A DNA stretch of 64,000 nucleotides from Ignavibacteriales bacterium (GTDB lineage: Bacteria > Bacteroidota > Ignavibacteria > Ignavibacteriales > Melioribacteraceae): positions 1 through 64,000 of the forward strand of contig JAIOYW010000013.1 in NCBI GenBank assembly GCA_021740915.1, given 5' to 3'. The translations under genes were made by a program, and so were the position numbers. The notes beneath the pieces are model-generated. The model had not been told where the DNA came from and ran no database searches. It worked only from the letters and a program-made list of their open reading frames with translations. This document shows, piece after piece, positions 26,670-35,564 of the stretch. Each line of letters starts with the position of its first letter. Position 1 is the first letter of the stretch.

Positions 26670-28097
26670 ATGAAATTCTTCAATGAATATTTTGATGACG
26701 ATTCCGACGATCTTTTAAGCGATGATGAATTAATTGAACGGGTTAATTCAGCAAAAGACTTAATAGAGAGCGGGTTTTTCTTTCATAATACTGAATTCAT
26801 AGAAGAGACTATTCAGAACTGTCTTGAATACGATCTTAGTGAAGAGGGGCTTGATTTATGTGACAAGCTTCTTGAATTTACTCCTTATAACCATGAAATG
26901 TGGCAGATAAGGGGTATTTTTTGTAATAATAATTTCGATTTTGAAGAAGCTTATGAAGCTTTCAATAAAGCTTTGACGCTTAATCCCAATGACATTGAAT
27001 CGCTCATAAATCGTTCTGTGGCTGAAGAGAATCTCGGACTGACCGATGAAGCCAGGGAATCGCTTGAGCGCGCACTGGCTCTTGACCCGGGGAATGAAGA
27101 TGCCTTATTCAGTCTTGGTATTCTGCACGAGAGACAAAATAACTTTGATTCAGCTATCGAATGTTTTAATGATTGTCTCGAAGCCTCCCCTGAACACCCT
27201 GAAGCACTCTATGAACTTGGTTTCTGCTATGAGAGCTCCGACCGCCTTGATGAAGCACTGGCTGCTTATGATCAGTACCTCGATCTTGATCCTTACAATT
27301 CAATTGCATGGTACAACAGAGGTATTGTACTTATCCGGCAAGAAAAATACGCTGATGCCAGAAACAGTTTCGATATGTCTATTGCTATCAGAGAGGATTT
27401 TTCAAGTGCATGGTTCAATCTCGGTGTGAGTTATGCTAACGAGGAGAATCTTACAAAAGCGATAGAATCTTTTCTCAAAGCTTACGAGATTGATCCCCGT
27501 GACGAAGAAATTTTGCTTAATCTTGGACAGGCTTACGAAGACAACAATGATCCTTTAAAAGCGTTGAAATTCTATACTGCCTCGTTAAAAATTAATTCCC
27601 TGAATACAGAAGCGCTTCTCGCCAGAGGATATTGCTATGATTCATTGGGCAAGTTTAAATTTGCACGCCGCGATTTTAATAAAGCTGTTTATATCGCTCC
27701 CGACTCTTTTGACTCATGGTTCGCAAAGGGCGATCTCGAATTTGCTCTGGGTAAATTAAAAAAAGCCGTGTACTCTCTTTCCAAAGCAGCAAGATTAAAC
27801 AGCCAGAATTATCATGTCTGGTTCAAACTCGCTGAAGTTTACCATGAAGCCGGCAACTGGCAGGAAGCACTCACCGCTTATGAGGTCTGTATTACACTGA
27901 ATCCTGCGGATGCTGATTCCTATTATGGAAAAGCAAAAATTTATCTTCTGCTCAGCAGAAAGTCAAAAGCGATAGAATCTCTTTCGGCAGCAATTAAGAT
28001 TGACCCCTCAATCAGGACAAAATTTAGGAGTGAGTTTCCTGAATATAACAATTTTATGAGCCCTGGTGAATCAAACGAGGATTTAAAGTCCCACTAA
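26670..28097 (+). CDS. Tetratricopeptide-repeat protein
   Basis: A 475-residue cytoplasmic protein made almost entirely of TPR helix pairs, about 11-12 repeats from residue 70 to 465 (for example ALTLNPNDIESLINRSVAEENLG and CLEASPEHPEALYELGFCYES). There is an acidic N-terminus (NEYFDDDSDDLLSDDE). TPR arrays bind protein partners. There is no enzymatic domain, signal peptide or membrane segment. The ATG at 26670 is preferred over an in-frame GTG at 26646, which would add a poorly conserved hydrophobic octapeptide. It is followed after 13 bases by aroE, so the two are probably co-transcribed. The partner is unknown. Confidence 0.85.
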   Translation: MKFFNEYFDDDSDDLLSDDELIERVNSAKDLIESGFFFHNTEFIEETIQNCLEYDLSEEGLDLCDKLLEFTPYNHEMWQIRGIFCNNNFDFEEAYEAFNKALTLNPNDIESLINRSVAEENLGLTDEARESLERALALDPGNEDALFSLGILHERQNNFDSAIECFNDCLEASPEHPEALYELGFCYESSDRLDEALAAYDQYLDLDPYNSIAWYNRGIVLIRQEKYADARNSFDMSIAIREDFSSAWFNLGVSYANEENLTKAIESFLKAYEIDPRDEEILLNLGQAYEDNNDPLKALKFYTASLKINSLNTEALLARGYCYDSLGKFKFARRDFNKAVYIAPDSFDSWFAKGDLEFALGKLKKAVYSLSKAARLNSQNYHVWFKLAEVYHEAGNWQEALTAYEVCITLNPADADSYYGKAKIYLLLSRKSKAIESLSAAIKIDPSIRTKFRSEFPEYNNFMSPGESNEDLKSH

Positions 28098-28110
28098 ATT
28101 GAGATAAATT

Positions 28111-28989
28111 TTGATTCCTGACAATAAAACAAAATTAGTAGGTGTAATCGGACACCCCATTATTCAATCATTTTCTCCGCTTATTCAAAATCTGGCTTTT
28201 CAAATACGTGGACTTAATTACCTTTACCTGCCTTTCGATGTTCCTGCGACAAACCTGAAAGAGGCGCTTACCGGAATTACAGCCCTTGGTATCGCCGGAC
28301 TTAACGTAACTATTCCGCATAAAGTTAAAATTCTAGACTATCTTTCTGACATTTCAGAAGAAGCGTCAATTATAGGCTCAGTGAATACAATTGTTAATGA
28401 TAATGGTGAATTACGGGGTTATAATACTGATGTTATTGGCGTTAATGAGACTCTGATTCCTTTTGCCGAATCAATCAGGAACTCCGAAGTTACCGTTATT
28501 GGGGCTGGCGGAGCCGCGAGAACTGCTGTTTACTGTCTTCTCCGAAATTTCAAACCATCACGGGTAAACGTCGTTAACCGGACTCTCCAGAAAGCGGATT
28601 CAATTAAGGATTATTTTACAGCAAAAATGATTTTCCGTGGAATTAAAACTTTTGAGTTGTTGCCTCCTGACCTTACCGGACTTTTTGCAAACTCCTCACT
28701 TATCATAAACACCACTTCCGTCGGGATGTATCCCGATAATGATGATGCCGTCACTACGATCGCCGAATCATTTTCTTCGGGACAAATTATATTCGATATG
28801 GTCTATAATCCAATGCAGACAAAATTACTGGCAATCGCCTCTGAAAGAGGCGCTCATACAGTTGGCGGACTTAAAATGTTTGTCGAGCAGGGGGCGGCTT
28901 CTTTCGAATTGTGGACTGGTGCAAAAATGCCAAAAGAAGCGATAAATGAAGCGCTTGGAAATGCCCTGGCAGAACTTAATACTCAATAA
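28111..28989 (+). CDS. aroE: Shikimate dehydrogenase
   Basis: A 292-residue AroE, which reduces 3-dehydroshikimate to shikimate with NADPH in aromatic amino acid synthesis. The substrate site is IGHPIIQSFSP near the N-terminus and NVTIPHK with the catalytic Lys (about 71-72). GYNTDVIG supplies the Asp and GAGGAART (about 130) binds NADPH. NTTSVGM and the closing GLKMFVEQGAASFELWTG are family signatures. The start is TTG, with GAGAT upstream. No nearer ATG keeps the N-terminal substrate loop. Length and motifs indicate a functional enzyme. Confidence 0.95.
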   Translation: MIPDNKTKLVGVIGHPIIQSFSPLIQNLAFQIRGLNYLYLPFDVPATNLKEALTGITALGIAGLNVTIPHKVKILDYLSDISEEASIIGSVNTIVNDNGELRGYNTDVIGVNETLIPFAESIRNSEVTVIGAGGAARTAVYCLLRNFKPSRVNVVNRTLQKADSIKDYFTAKMIFRGIKTFELLPPDLTGLFANSSLIINTTSVGMYPDNDDAVTTIAESFSSGQIIFDMVYNPMQTKLLAIASERGAHTVGGLKMFVEQGAASFELWTGAKMPKEAINEALGNALAELNTQ

Positions 28990-29000
28990 GTATTCTTTCT

Positions 29001-30593
29001 TTATCTGCTTCTTTTCTTGAATTTTTTTGCTTCTGAAAATATTTTTATCAATGATTTCGGTTTTCCCATTACTTCTGCCGCCGCAAAGACGCCGCTGAAT
29101 AGTGCGCCTGCAATTCCATGTGTACCTGAGTCGGCTCCGGTAAGATAAAGATTCTTTATATGAGTCCGGTTGCTGATAAATTTCAGATCCTTTCTCTCCG
29201 GAACCGACGGAATCCCATAAATATATCCAAACTTGTTACCTGAATAATGCTCTGTTGTCAAAGGAGTTGATAGTTCTTTATATGTTATTTTTGACGCAAA
29301 TCCCGGGATTTTACTTTCCACAAGGTCAATTAGTTTATCCATTATTCTATTTTTGAGATCTTCGTAATCTTCTCCTCTTTTTTTACAAGGATTGTCAGCC
29401 CATTTAGCAAATACTTCGTAATCTATAAATGAAATTATCTCTGCCGTGTGTTCTGTTTCCGTTCCACTTCGAACAGACGGGAATGATACATAAGCAAGCT
29501 GCGGTTTTCCCTCAATTGACGAGTTTCTGTTCGCAAAATTTTTGTTGTGATCATATGAATCATATATCCAGATATTTCCGCCGTTTAATCCTAAACCGGA
29601 TGGATTTTCGCTCAGTCCCAGATATGCAGTCACGGTGCCGGTTGATTGTTTAAGACTATTTATTTGATTGATTATTTCAATAGATTTGGGATCACGCAGT
29701 AGTTCACCAAATGTTATGCGTGCTCCCGCTCCGGAAATAATACAATCCGAGTAATATTCTGTTTCTGAAAAACCATTCTCTTTTTTCTCAAGAACAACAA
29801 CTCCGGCGGCTGTATTATTCTCCACGATAATACGGCTCACTCTGCTATTAACCTTAATTGTTCCCCCATGCTTCAATATGACCGCGGAGATAGTATCTGG
29901 TATAGACTTCGATCCGCCAGCCGGATAGTACCCGCCATTTATATAATGTGTCGCAATTATTGAATGAATTAAAAATGATGCTGATTCAGGTGGAAGCCCG
30001 TAATTGCCCCATTGTGATGAGATGATTGCTGCTAACTGCTTATTCCTGAATCTGTACCGGCAATATTCTTCTAGTGTTCCATGCAGATATTTACTTCGCG
30101 GTGAACTAAATGGCTTATTTAGAATTGATAGCCCTGAATACATTTTATCCAATACGATATTTTTCATATTTACAGATACAACATGAAAAACATCAGAAAC
30201 ATATTGCCTGATAGCTTCTGCTTCTTCCGGAAAAACTTTAATCAGCGTGTCGGTAAAAATTTTTCTTCCCGAAAACAATTCTATTTTGTTACCTGGATAG
30301 ATAAATGTGTCATAAGGATCTGGAATTTTATTCCATTGAAGGGCTCCCGCAGTAATATAATCAAAAATCATACGCGGCATTGATTCTGCGTTCATCTCTC
30401 CAACATAATGTAAGCCGACATCCCATGTGTATTTTCCCTGCCTTTTGAATACATGGGTAAATCCGCCAACCTTCGAATGGCGTTCAAGAATAAGTATTTT
30501 CTGCTTTTGCTGCAGGGTTAGGAGAGCCCCTGCTGTCAGTGATCCGAGGCCGGATCCAATAAGAATTGCATCGTACTTATTACGGCTCTCCAT
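29001..30593 (-). CDS. FAD-dependent oxidoreductase of the phytoene desaturase / retinol saturase family
   Basis: A 530-residue flavoprotein. The N-terminal dinucleotide motif GSGLGSLTAGALL, the second FAD contact LERHSKVGG and the C-terminal LYLTGADSGTHGIAGALFSGVFAA define the CrtI/retinol-saturase family. DVGLHYVGEM near the N-terminus is more like all-trans-retinol 13,14-reductase than like classical phytoene desaturases. The substrate could be a carotenoid or another polyene or lipid. No other carotenoid gene lies in the window. It follows TrkH by 68 bases on the same strand and faces aroE tail to tail with only 11 bases between stops. Confidence 0.85.
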   Translation of the reverse strand: MESRNKYDAILIGSGLGSLTAGALLTLQQKQKILILERHSKVGGFTHVFKRQGKYTWDVGLHYVGEMNAESMPRMIFDYITAGALQWNKIPDPYDTFIYPGNKIELFSGRKIFTDTLIKVFPEEAEAIRQYVSDVFHVVSVNMKNIVLDKMYSGLSILNKPFSSPRSKYLHGTLEEYCRYRFRNKQLAAIISSQWGNYGLPPESASFLIHSIIATHYINGGYYPAGGSKSIPDTISAVILKHGGTIKVNSRVSRIIVENNTAAGVVVLEKKENGFSETEYYSDCIISGAGARITFGELLRDPKSIEIINQINSLKQSTGTVTAYLGLSENPSGLGLNGGNIWIYDSYDHNKNFANRNSSIEGKPQLAYVSFPSVRSGTETEHTAEIISFIDYEVFAKWADNPCKKRGEDYEDLKNRIMDKLIDLVESKIPGFASKITYKELSTPLTTEHYSGNKFGYIYGIPSVPERKDLKFISNRTHIKNLYLTGADSGTHGIAGALFSGVFAAAEVMGKPKSLIKIFSEAKKFKKRSR

Positions 30594-30661
30594 AGCGCAT
30601 TACTCCCGGTTAAATGTATGTTTTCAGTTTGATAAATTCAGGGCAGAGATTTTACACGATA

Positions 30662-32116
30662 TCAGTATGTAATAGATTTTCTCCATTGCCCAATAGTAAA
30701 GAACAGGATAAAAGAATAAATCTCTAGGCGTCCGATAAGCATATTCAGCGACAGGATATATTTACCTGCATTAGGAATATATTCGTAATTTCCCAATGAA
30801 CCAATTTTTCCCATCCCGGGACCAACATTTCCAATAGTCGCCACCGATCCGGTAAAGGCTTCCGTTAGTCCGATTCCCATCAATGAGAGCAAAAGTGTTG
30901 ACCCGGCGGTTATTGCTAAGAAAACCACAATATATAATACCGCCTGAGATACCAGCTTATCATTCACAACATTCTTTTCCATTTTTACAGAAAGAACTGC
31001 ATTGGGGAACATGATAGACTTAATTTCGCGAATAAATGCCTTTCCAAAAACAACAATCCTGTCAACTTTAATCCCCCCGGTTGTTGAACCGGAGCATGCT
31101 CCCTGAAATGAGAAGAAAATTAAAATGAATTTTGCCGCAGGCGCCCAGATCGCCGTATCTGCGGTTGCAAATCCGGTGGTAGTGGCAATTGAAATTACCT
31201 GAAAAACCGAGTGGCGCAGAGCTTCCCCCAAGGAGTCGTAATGCCCGCCCCAAAGGCTGAATGCCGAGATTACACTCCCGATTAAAGCTGAGCCAAGATA
31301 ATATCTGACAACCGCCGATCGCCAGATAGCATTAAATTTGCCTGTGGCGGCATAAAACAAAAGTCCGAAATTCATTCCAGCAAAAAACATAAATACTGTT
31401 ATCGTGATTTCGATTCCCAGGTTGTCGTAATACGCAATGCTGGCATTTTTTGTTGAGAAGCCGCCGGTAGCAACCGTGGCAAAGGTATGTGTGACAGCAT
31501 CAAACAGATTCATTCCAAATATTATGAGGAAAATTGTCTCAGCTAAAGTGAGTACAAGATAGACACCGATGATTATCGAAATTGCTTTTTTTGCCCTGTA
31601 ATGAAAATTATCGCGGGCAAGAGAAGATAATTCGCTCCGGAAAAGTACAACCTCTGTAGAACCGAATGATTGGATTACCGAAAGAACAAAAACAATAATC
31701 CCGATACCCCCCAGCCAATGTGTGGATGCCCTCCAGAATAAAATACCTTTGGGCAGTATTTCGATATTTGTAAGAATGGTGGATCCTGTTGTTGTATAAC
31801 CGGAGACACTTTCGAACCAGGCATTAGTAATTGTGAACGGACCACCCCATAAAAGATAAGGCACTGCTCCCGTCAAACAAGAAATAAACCAGGCAAGAAC
31901 GACTATTAAAAATCCTTCTTTATTTGTGATTTTGGTGAAAGCCGGAATAAATATCATTGGAAAAAGTGCAAACAGTAACGTAATTAGTGCACTGTACATA
32001 AGAGGGGATGCGGCGGATTCCGAATAAATTAACGCCACAATCCCGGAAACTGCCATCATCACAGTATTCAGCAGCAAAGCTATTGCCACATAACGTATGA
32101 CAACGTGATATCTCAT
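30662..32116 (-). CDS. trkH: Trk/Ktr-type potassium uptake membrane subunit
   Basis: A 484-residue protein with about ten transmembrane helices and the fourfold pore-loop arrangement of the SKT superfamily. Filter segments are TTTGST, ATGGFST, TTTGFAT and ATIGNVGPG, each with the selectivity-filter glycine. The length equals that of E. coli TrkH. Such channels need a cytoplasmic RCK subunit (TrkA or KtrA), which is not encoded in the window. Its start overlaps the stop of an orphan HAMP-domain membrane protein (ATGA), an unusual partner that could sense or gate transport. Confidence 0.93.
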   Translation of the reverse strand: MRYHVVIRYVAIALLLNTVMMAVSGIVALIYSESAASPLMYSALITLLFALFPMIFIPAFTKITNKEGFLIVVLAWFISCLTGAVPYLLWGGPFTITNAWFESVSGYTTTGSTILTNIEILPKGILFWRASTHWLGGIGIIVFVLSVIQSFGSTEVVLFRSELSSLARDNFHYRAKKAISIIIGVYLVLTLAETIFLIIFGMNLFDAVTHTFATVATGGFSTKNASIAYYDNLGIEITITVFMFFAGMNFGLLFYAATGKFNAIWRSAVVRYYLGSALIGSVISAFSLWGGHYDSLGEALRHSVFQVISIATTTGFATADTAIWAPAAKFILIFFSFQGACSGSTTGGIKVDRIVVFGKAFIREIKSIMFPNAVLSVKMEKNVVNDKLVSQAVLYIVVFLAITAGSTLLLSLMGIGLTEAFTGSVATIGNVGPGMGKIGSLGNYEYIPNAGKYILSLNMLIGRLEIYSFILFFTIGQWRKSITY

Positions 32117-32877
32117 ATACGTTTTTCTTCACTGTCGAGGTTTTCACAAATATCACGGACAGCATCGGACAATTCTTTCAATTCGTCATCATTTTCAAGT
32201 TCTACATTATATGGCACTCTTTGATCCCTGAATCTTTTAACCCGGTCGTTTATCGTTTTAATCGGGATCAGCAGGTAATAATTAAGAATGAAAATAAAGA
32301 TGAGCATAAAAACAAAAACAGAAAAGATTGCAATTCCCAGATACATTACCGATCTTCTTGAATTTTGCTGAATTTCGGAACTCAGAGATACCACTACTGC
32401 TCTGCTGTCTTTAGTGTATCTGTTTATCTGGTCGCGCAGCAGCACAAGTATATCATGACCCCGCTCCATATATATATTAATTTTATCCGGGTTTTTTGCC
32501 TTCGCCGGGAAAGTGGAAAGTTCCTTCACAAGAATTTTGAAATTTTCCGATATTTTAAGGAGCAATGCCTTCTCTTCAGGAGAACCCGAAGCACTTAATA
32601 GTTTTTGGATCTTTGTTGAAATAGTATTTTCGATCCTCGCAATATCAACAACAAACTGCGAATCCGATGAAAGAAGATAATAATGAATATCCCCGTCAAG
32701 CCGTCCTAACTCTTCAGCAATCACTGCTGCCGATATCAGGAGTTCATTTTTTTCGTTTAACATTTTCCCGACTTGAGTCCCCGTCCTGCTTATTTCGACT
32801 GTTGACCAGATAAATGCAATCCCAAGCATCAGGGAAAGAAGTCCAAAGCCGGAATATATTTTCGTTCTTAGTTTCAT
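32113..32877 (-). CDS. Orphan transmembrane HAMP-domain sensor-like protein
   Basis: A 254-residue membrane protein built like the input half of a chemoreceptor or histidine kinase. It has a transmembrane helix at about 7-27, a helical periplasmic domain at about 28-175 (four-helix-bundle appearance) and a second helix at about 178-203. A HAMP linker follows at about 200-250 (LIPIKTINDRVKRFRDQ, then ELENDDELKELSDAVRDI). It ends right after HAMP (DSEEKRI), with no kinase, cyclase, methyl-accepting or GGDEF output. Because its stop overlaps the trkH start, co-translation and a physical link with TrkH are plausible, but this is an inference from gene order. Confidence 0.75.
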   Translation of the reverse strand: MKLRTKIYSGFGLLSLMLGIAFIWSTVEISRTGTQVGKMLNEKNELLISAAVIAEELGRLDGDIHYYLLSSDSQFVVDIARIENTISTKIQKLLSASGSPEEKALLLKISENFKILVKELSTFPAKAKNPDKINIYMERGHDILVLLRDQINRYTKDSRAVVVSLSSEIQQNSRRSVMYLGIAIFSVFVFMLIFIFILNYYLLIPIKTINDRVKRFRDQRVPYNVELENDDELKELSDAVRDICENLDSEEKRI

Positions 32878-32894
32878 ATTAGTATTTCATCAGA

Positions 32895-33920
32895 TCATTT
32901 AGCAGACATTTCTGCTTTCAATCTATTTATATTATCTATCTCTGCCGGATCCCTGCCCTGCAATACTGCAAGAAAATATGAAACCCAGTCAAGGAAATAA
33001 ACCTGCTCGAGAAGATATTCTTTATGCCCGGTGGAAGTAACAAAAGCTGAATGTATTTCGCTGCCTGCTCCGGAGATAACTTCCGATGTTATTTTTCTTC
33101 TAAGTGCATTTCTGTTTCCAGCATCCGGTACATCCAGAAATATGGTTTTGAATGGAATGCCTGCTCCAAAGGATTCCCAGGCAACAATTTCGTTATGATT
33201 CATCTCGGGCAATGCGCTTGATAGTCCGAACATCTTACTGTTCTCATTTAATTGGCAGCGAAAACGAGTCCCGATCGATTCATTTATTCCGCTATAACTG
33301 TAAATCACGGGTATGCTGCCGATTAATTTCTCGGCCAGAACCAGAGCCGGTGAGTTGTGAGACGAATATTTCTGACTAAAAGTTTTTAGCAATGCAGCAG
33401 AATTTTTGATAAAGTCAGCCTGGTCAGGGATCACACCCTCATAAACCATTAAGGAAACGAGAGAAAAAAGCGAAAGATAAAGAGCATATCTTGGGTGGAA
33501 GCCAGTTTGTAATATATAGCATGGAAAACCATTTTTTTCTGCAAGTTCTTTTACTTTTCCTCCCGTGGTAATGCAGATGCAGGAGTAACCTTTGTCGATA
33601 ATTTCACTCAGACAGCTAAGAGTTTCTTCTGTGTTTCCGGAATAAGACGAAATAATAAAAAGCGTATCGGCATTTGAGAAATCAGGAAGTTTGTATGTCC
33701 TGTTGACAATTACCGGAACTTTTAGAGACTCCGAATAAAGATCGCGAAAAAGATCTCCGGCAATGGCTGACCCGCCCATTCCGCACAGAACAATATTATC
33801 AATTTTATTTGTCCCTGTTTTATGATCTGATTTAATATTTCCAGCGAACTCAATCTGTTCGTAAGAGCGCTTCAAAACCTCATATTGACCTGTGGGGTCA
33901 TATTTTTCGACAAAGTCCAT
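32895..33920 (-). CDS. Bifunctional phosphoglucose/phosphomannose isomerase
   Basis: A 341-residue two-SIS-domain isomerase. GMGGSAIAGDLFRDLY (about 48-63) is the family hallmark. FIISSYSGNTEETL holds the sugar-phosphate Ser/Thr cluster, and ELNENSKMFGLSSALPEMNHNEIV in the C-terminal half provides the catalytic Glu and His. It interconverts glucose-6-P, fructose-6-P and mannose-6-P, as in archaea and many Bacteroidota/Chlorobi that lack a classical Pgi. It is first in a minus-strand run with the HAMP protein (17-base gap) and TrkH. Mannose-6-P isomerisation would also serve the GH130 sugar locus nearby. Confidence 0.9.
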   Translation of the reverse strand: MDFVEKYDPTGQYEVLKRSYEQIEFAGNIKSDHKTGTNKIDNIVLCGMGGSAIAGDLFRDLYSESLKVPVIVNRTYKLPDFSNADTLFIISSYSGNTEETLSCLSEIIDKGYSCICITTGGKVKELAEKNGFPCYILQTGFHPRYALYLSLFSLVSLMVYEGVIPDQADFIKNSAALLKTFSQKYSSHNSPALVLAEKLIGSIPVIYSYSGINESIGTRFRCQLNENSKMFGLSSALPEMNHNEIVAWESFGAGIPFKTIFLDVPDAGNRNALRRKITSEVISGAGSEIHSAFVTSTGHKEYLLEQVYFLDWVSYFLAVLQGRDPAEIDNINRLKAEMSAK

Positions 33921-34105
33921 GATATTTCCGATAATTATTAATAAACAAAAATATGTATCAGGATTGAAGTATAAAAGAATTATATAACTGCATCATATCA
34001 CCACGTTGTGCCATTTTGTCGTTCGTATTGCCATATAGGCGGGCATAATTTGTTGTGGCGCATTTTACGCCAATATGTCAGCGCCTCTGCTTATTCTCTG
34101 TTTTT

Positions 34106-34167
34106 ATATAAGTTGTTATAATATAGCGTCTTATATGATTTCCGCCGGGTTTGGCACGGTTTTTATA
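34106..34167 (+). promoter_or_regulatory. Promoter region of the small heat-shock operon, with a sigma-54-like element
   Basis: A sequence TGGCAC-GGTTT-TTATA (34152-34167) matches the sigma-54 -24 box perfectly but has TTATA instead of TTGCA at -12. It ends 39 bases before the first hsp20 start. A TATAAT at about 34117, and 7-base arms ATATAAG / CTTATAT (34106-34112, 34130-34136) around it, offer an alternative housekeeping promoter with operator. No CIRCE element (TTAGCACTC-N9-GAGTGCTAA) is present. Which promoter is used cannot be decided from sequence. Confidence 0.4.
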
Positions 34168-34205
34168 AGAATATATACAGAAAACAATAACAAAGGAGAT
34201 AAAAA

Positions 34206-34622
34206 ATGTTAACAAGATATAATCCGTTTTTCAGCACAAAGCCAATTAGCCGTAATTTCGAAAAAAGTCTTTTTGATGATTTTGAATTTGAAAATTCGGT
34301 TTATCCCAAAGTCAATATTTACGAGAAAGATTTCACTCTCATAATAGATTTTGAAACTCCTGGCTTCAAAAAGGAAGAATTGAAGATCACACTCGAAGAC
34401 GGGATAATATCAGTAGAAGGAAAAAAAGAGGCGGCGTCTGAAGAAAACATCAAAATATTACGCCGGGAAATTAGTTCGACATCCTTCAAAAGAAGTTTTA
34501 CTTTGCCCGAGGAATTTTCATTCGAAAATGTTACCGCAGAATATGAAAATGGCATTTTGAAATTGAAATTAGATAAAAAAGAAAAAGATTACCCAATTGA
34601 AAGAACAATTGAAATTAAATAA
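34206..34622 (+). CDS. Small heat-shock protein Hsp20 (first of three)
   Basis: A 138-residue alpha-crystallin-domain chaperone (domain at about 35-130: YPKVNIYEKDFTLIIDFE, GFKKEELKITLEDG, then EYENGILKLKLDKKE). It ends with IEIK, an I-x-I anchor used for oligomerisation. Such proteins hold unfolding proteins for refolding by DnaK/ClpB. A strong AAGGAG lies 7 bases upstream. First gene of a three-paralogue operon with gaps of 15 and 18 bases. It is the most Glu/Lys-rich of the three. Confidence 0.93.
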   Translation: MLTRYNPFFSTKPISRNFEKSLFDDFEFENSVYPKVNIYEKDFTLIIDFETPGFKKEELKITLEDGIISVEGKKEAASEENIKILRREISSTSFKRSFTLPEEFSFENVTAEYENGILKLKLDKKEKDYPIERTIEIK

Positions 34623-34637
34623 AAACAGGGAAATAAA

Positions 34638-35027
34638 ATGAGACAGATAAATTCATGTTATGGTTATACACCAAAAAACACCGGTAATTATTATGGATAC
34701 AATTATTCAGCACCAAAGAGTGACATACTCGAAGATATTAATGGTTTTTTAATCCAGATAGAATTACCTGGAGTAAAAAAGGAGGAAATTAAGCTCTCAG
34801 TTGAAAAAAACATTTTAAGTATCGCAGCGGAAAGAAAAAAATCCGCGGAAACTGATACATTAAAATATAAACACAGTGAGATAGCATATGGAACAATTTC
34901 CAGATCTTTTGTTCTCGGTGAAATTGTTGATTCTGAAAAGATAGCTGCTGAATATAGTGATGGAATACTGAAGGTTTCAATTCCAAAAAAAGAACAATCA
35001 AAACCAAAAGAAATCATTATTAACTAA
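34638..35027 (+). CDS. Small heat-shock protein Hsp20 (second of three)
   Basis: A 129-residue Hsp20 with the alpha-crystallin domain at about 30-122. IELPGVKKEEIKLSVEKN and YSDGILKVSIPKKE are the family blocks, and the C-terminus PKEIIIN provides an I-x-I anchor. The N-terminal arm is Tyr/Asn-rich (RQINSCYGYTPKNTGNYYGY), unlike the other two, so it may change substrate or oligomer choice. GGAAAT precedes the ATG. Confidence 0.92.
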   Translation: MRQINSCYGYTPKNTGNYYGYNYSAPKSDILEDINGFLIQIELPGVKKEEIKLSVEKNILSIAAERKKSAETDTLKYKHSEIAYGTISRSFVLGEIVDSEKIAAEYSDGILKVSIPKKEQSKPKEIIIN

Positions 35028-35045
35028 ACTAACAGGAGGCACAAA

Positions 35046-35510
35046 ATGACACTCGTCAGATTTAATCCGGTTAAAGAACTTCTCAACGTTGAGAGAGAAT
35101 TCGGAAAACTCTTCCGTGATTTTGAGGGCAGATTCGGATTCGGCGGCGACAAATCGCTTGGCGATGAATACGAAAACGCAGTATGGATGCCCCTAACAGA
35201 TGTTCTGGAAGATAAGGACAACTACACCCTTTATCTTGACCTTCCGGGTGTAAAAAAGGATGAAGTAAAAATCTCATACACTGAAGGCAGACTTATTATC
35301 TCCGGTGAAAGGAAACAAGGAACCGTTTCCGGCGATAAAAATTTCCACCGCGTCGAAAGGACTTATGGTAAATTTTTCAGATCATTTGATCTGCCGCAGA
35401 GGATCAAGGAAGATAAAATCTCTGCCAATTTCAGCGATGGTCAGCTAACAATTCAAATACCAAAAGCAGATGAAGCAAAACCACGTGAAATAGCAATAAG
35501 TGTTAAATAG
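35046..35510 (+). CDS. Small heat-shock protein Hsp20 (third of three)
   Basis: A 154-residue Hsp20. Its N-terminal arm (TLVRFNPVKELLNVEREFGKL) is the common bacterial class A type, the alpha-crystallin domain spans about 45-140 (YLDLPGVKKDEVKISYTEG, FSDGQLTIQIPKADE), and the closing REIAIS gives the I-x-I anchor. AGGAGG lies 8 bases upstream. Base composition is less AT-rich than in the first two genes, so it is probably the older, canonical member. A terminator follows 12 bases after the stop. Confidence 0.95.
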   Translation: MTLVRFNPVKELLNVEREFGKLFRDFEGRFGFGGDKSLGDEYENAVWMPLTDVLEDKDNYTLYLDLPGVKKDEVKISYTEGRLIISGERKQGTVSGDKNFHRVERTYGKFFRSFDLPQRIKEDKISANFSDGQLTIQIPKADEAKPREIAISVK

Positions 35511-35522
35511 ACTCTGGAATCT

Positions 35523-35557
35523 GCCGGGCTGTGAATGAAGCCCGGCTTTATTTTTTT
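35523..35557 (+). terminator. Rho-independent terminator after the hsp20 trio
   Basis: A perfect 8-base GC-rich stem GCCGGGCT / AGCCCGGC with an 8-base loop is followed by TTTATTTTTTT. It overlaps the upstream in-frame ATG (35535) of the J-domain gene, which argues that the J-domain protein starts downstream of it. Confidence 0.9.
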
Positions 35558-35564
35558 AATGATT

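Noticed and set aside
33921-34205. Search for a CIRCE element (HrcA site) upstream of the hsp20 operon
   Set aside because: No TTAGCACTC-N9-GAGTGCTAA or close variant was found.
35535-35564. Start of the J-domain gene at 35535
   Set aside because: This ATG is inside a GC-rich hairpin followed by T residues that terminates the hsp20 operon; the J domain begins after 35565.
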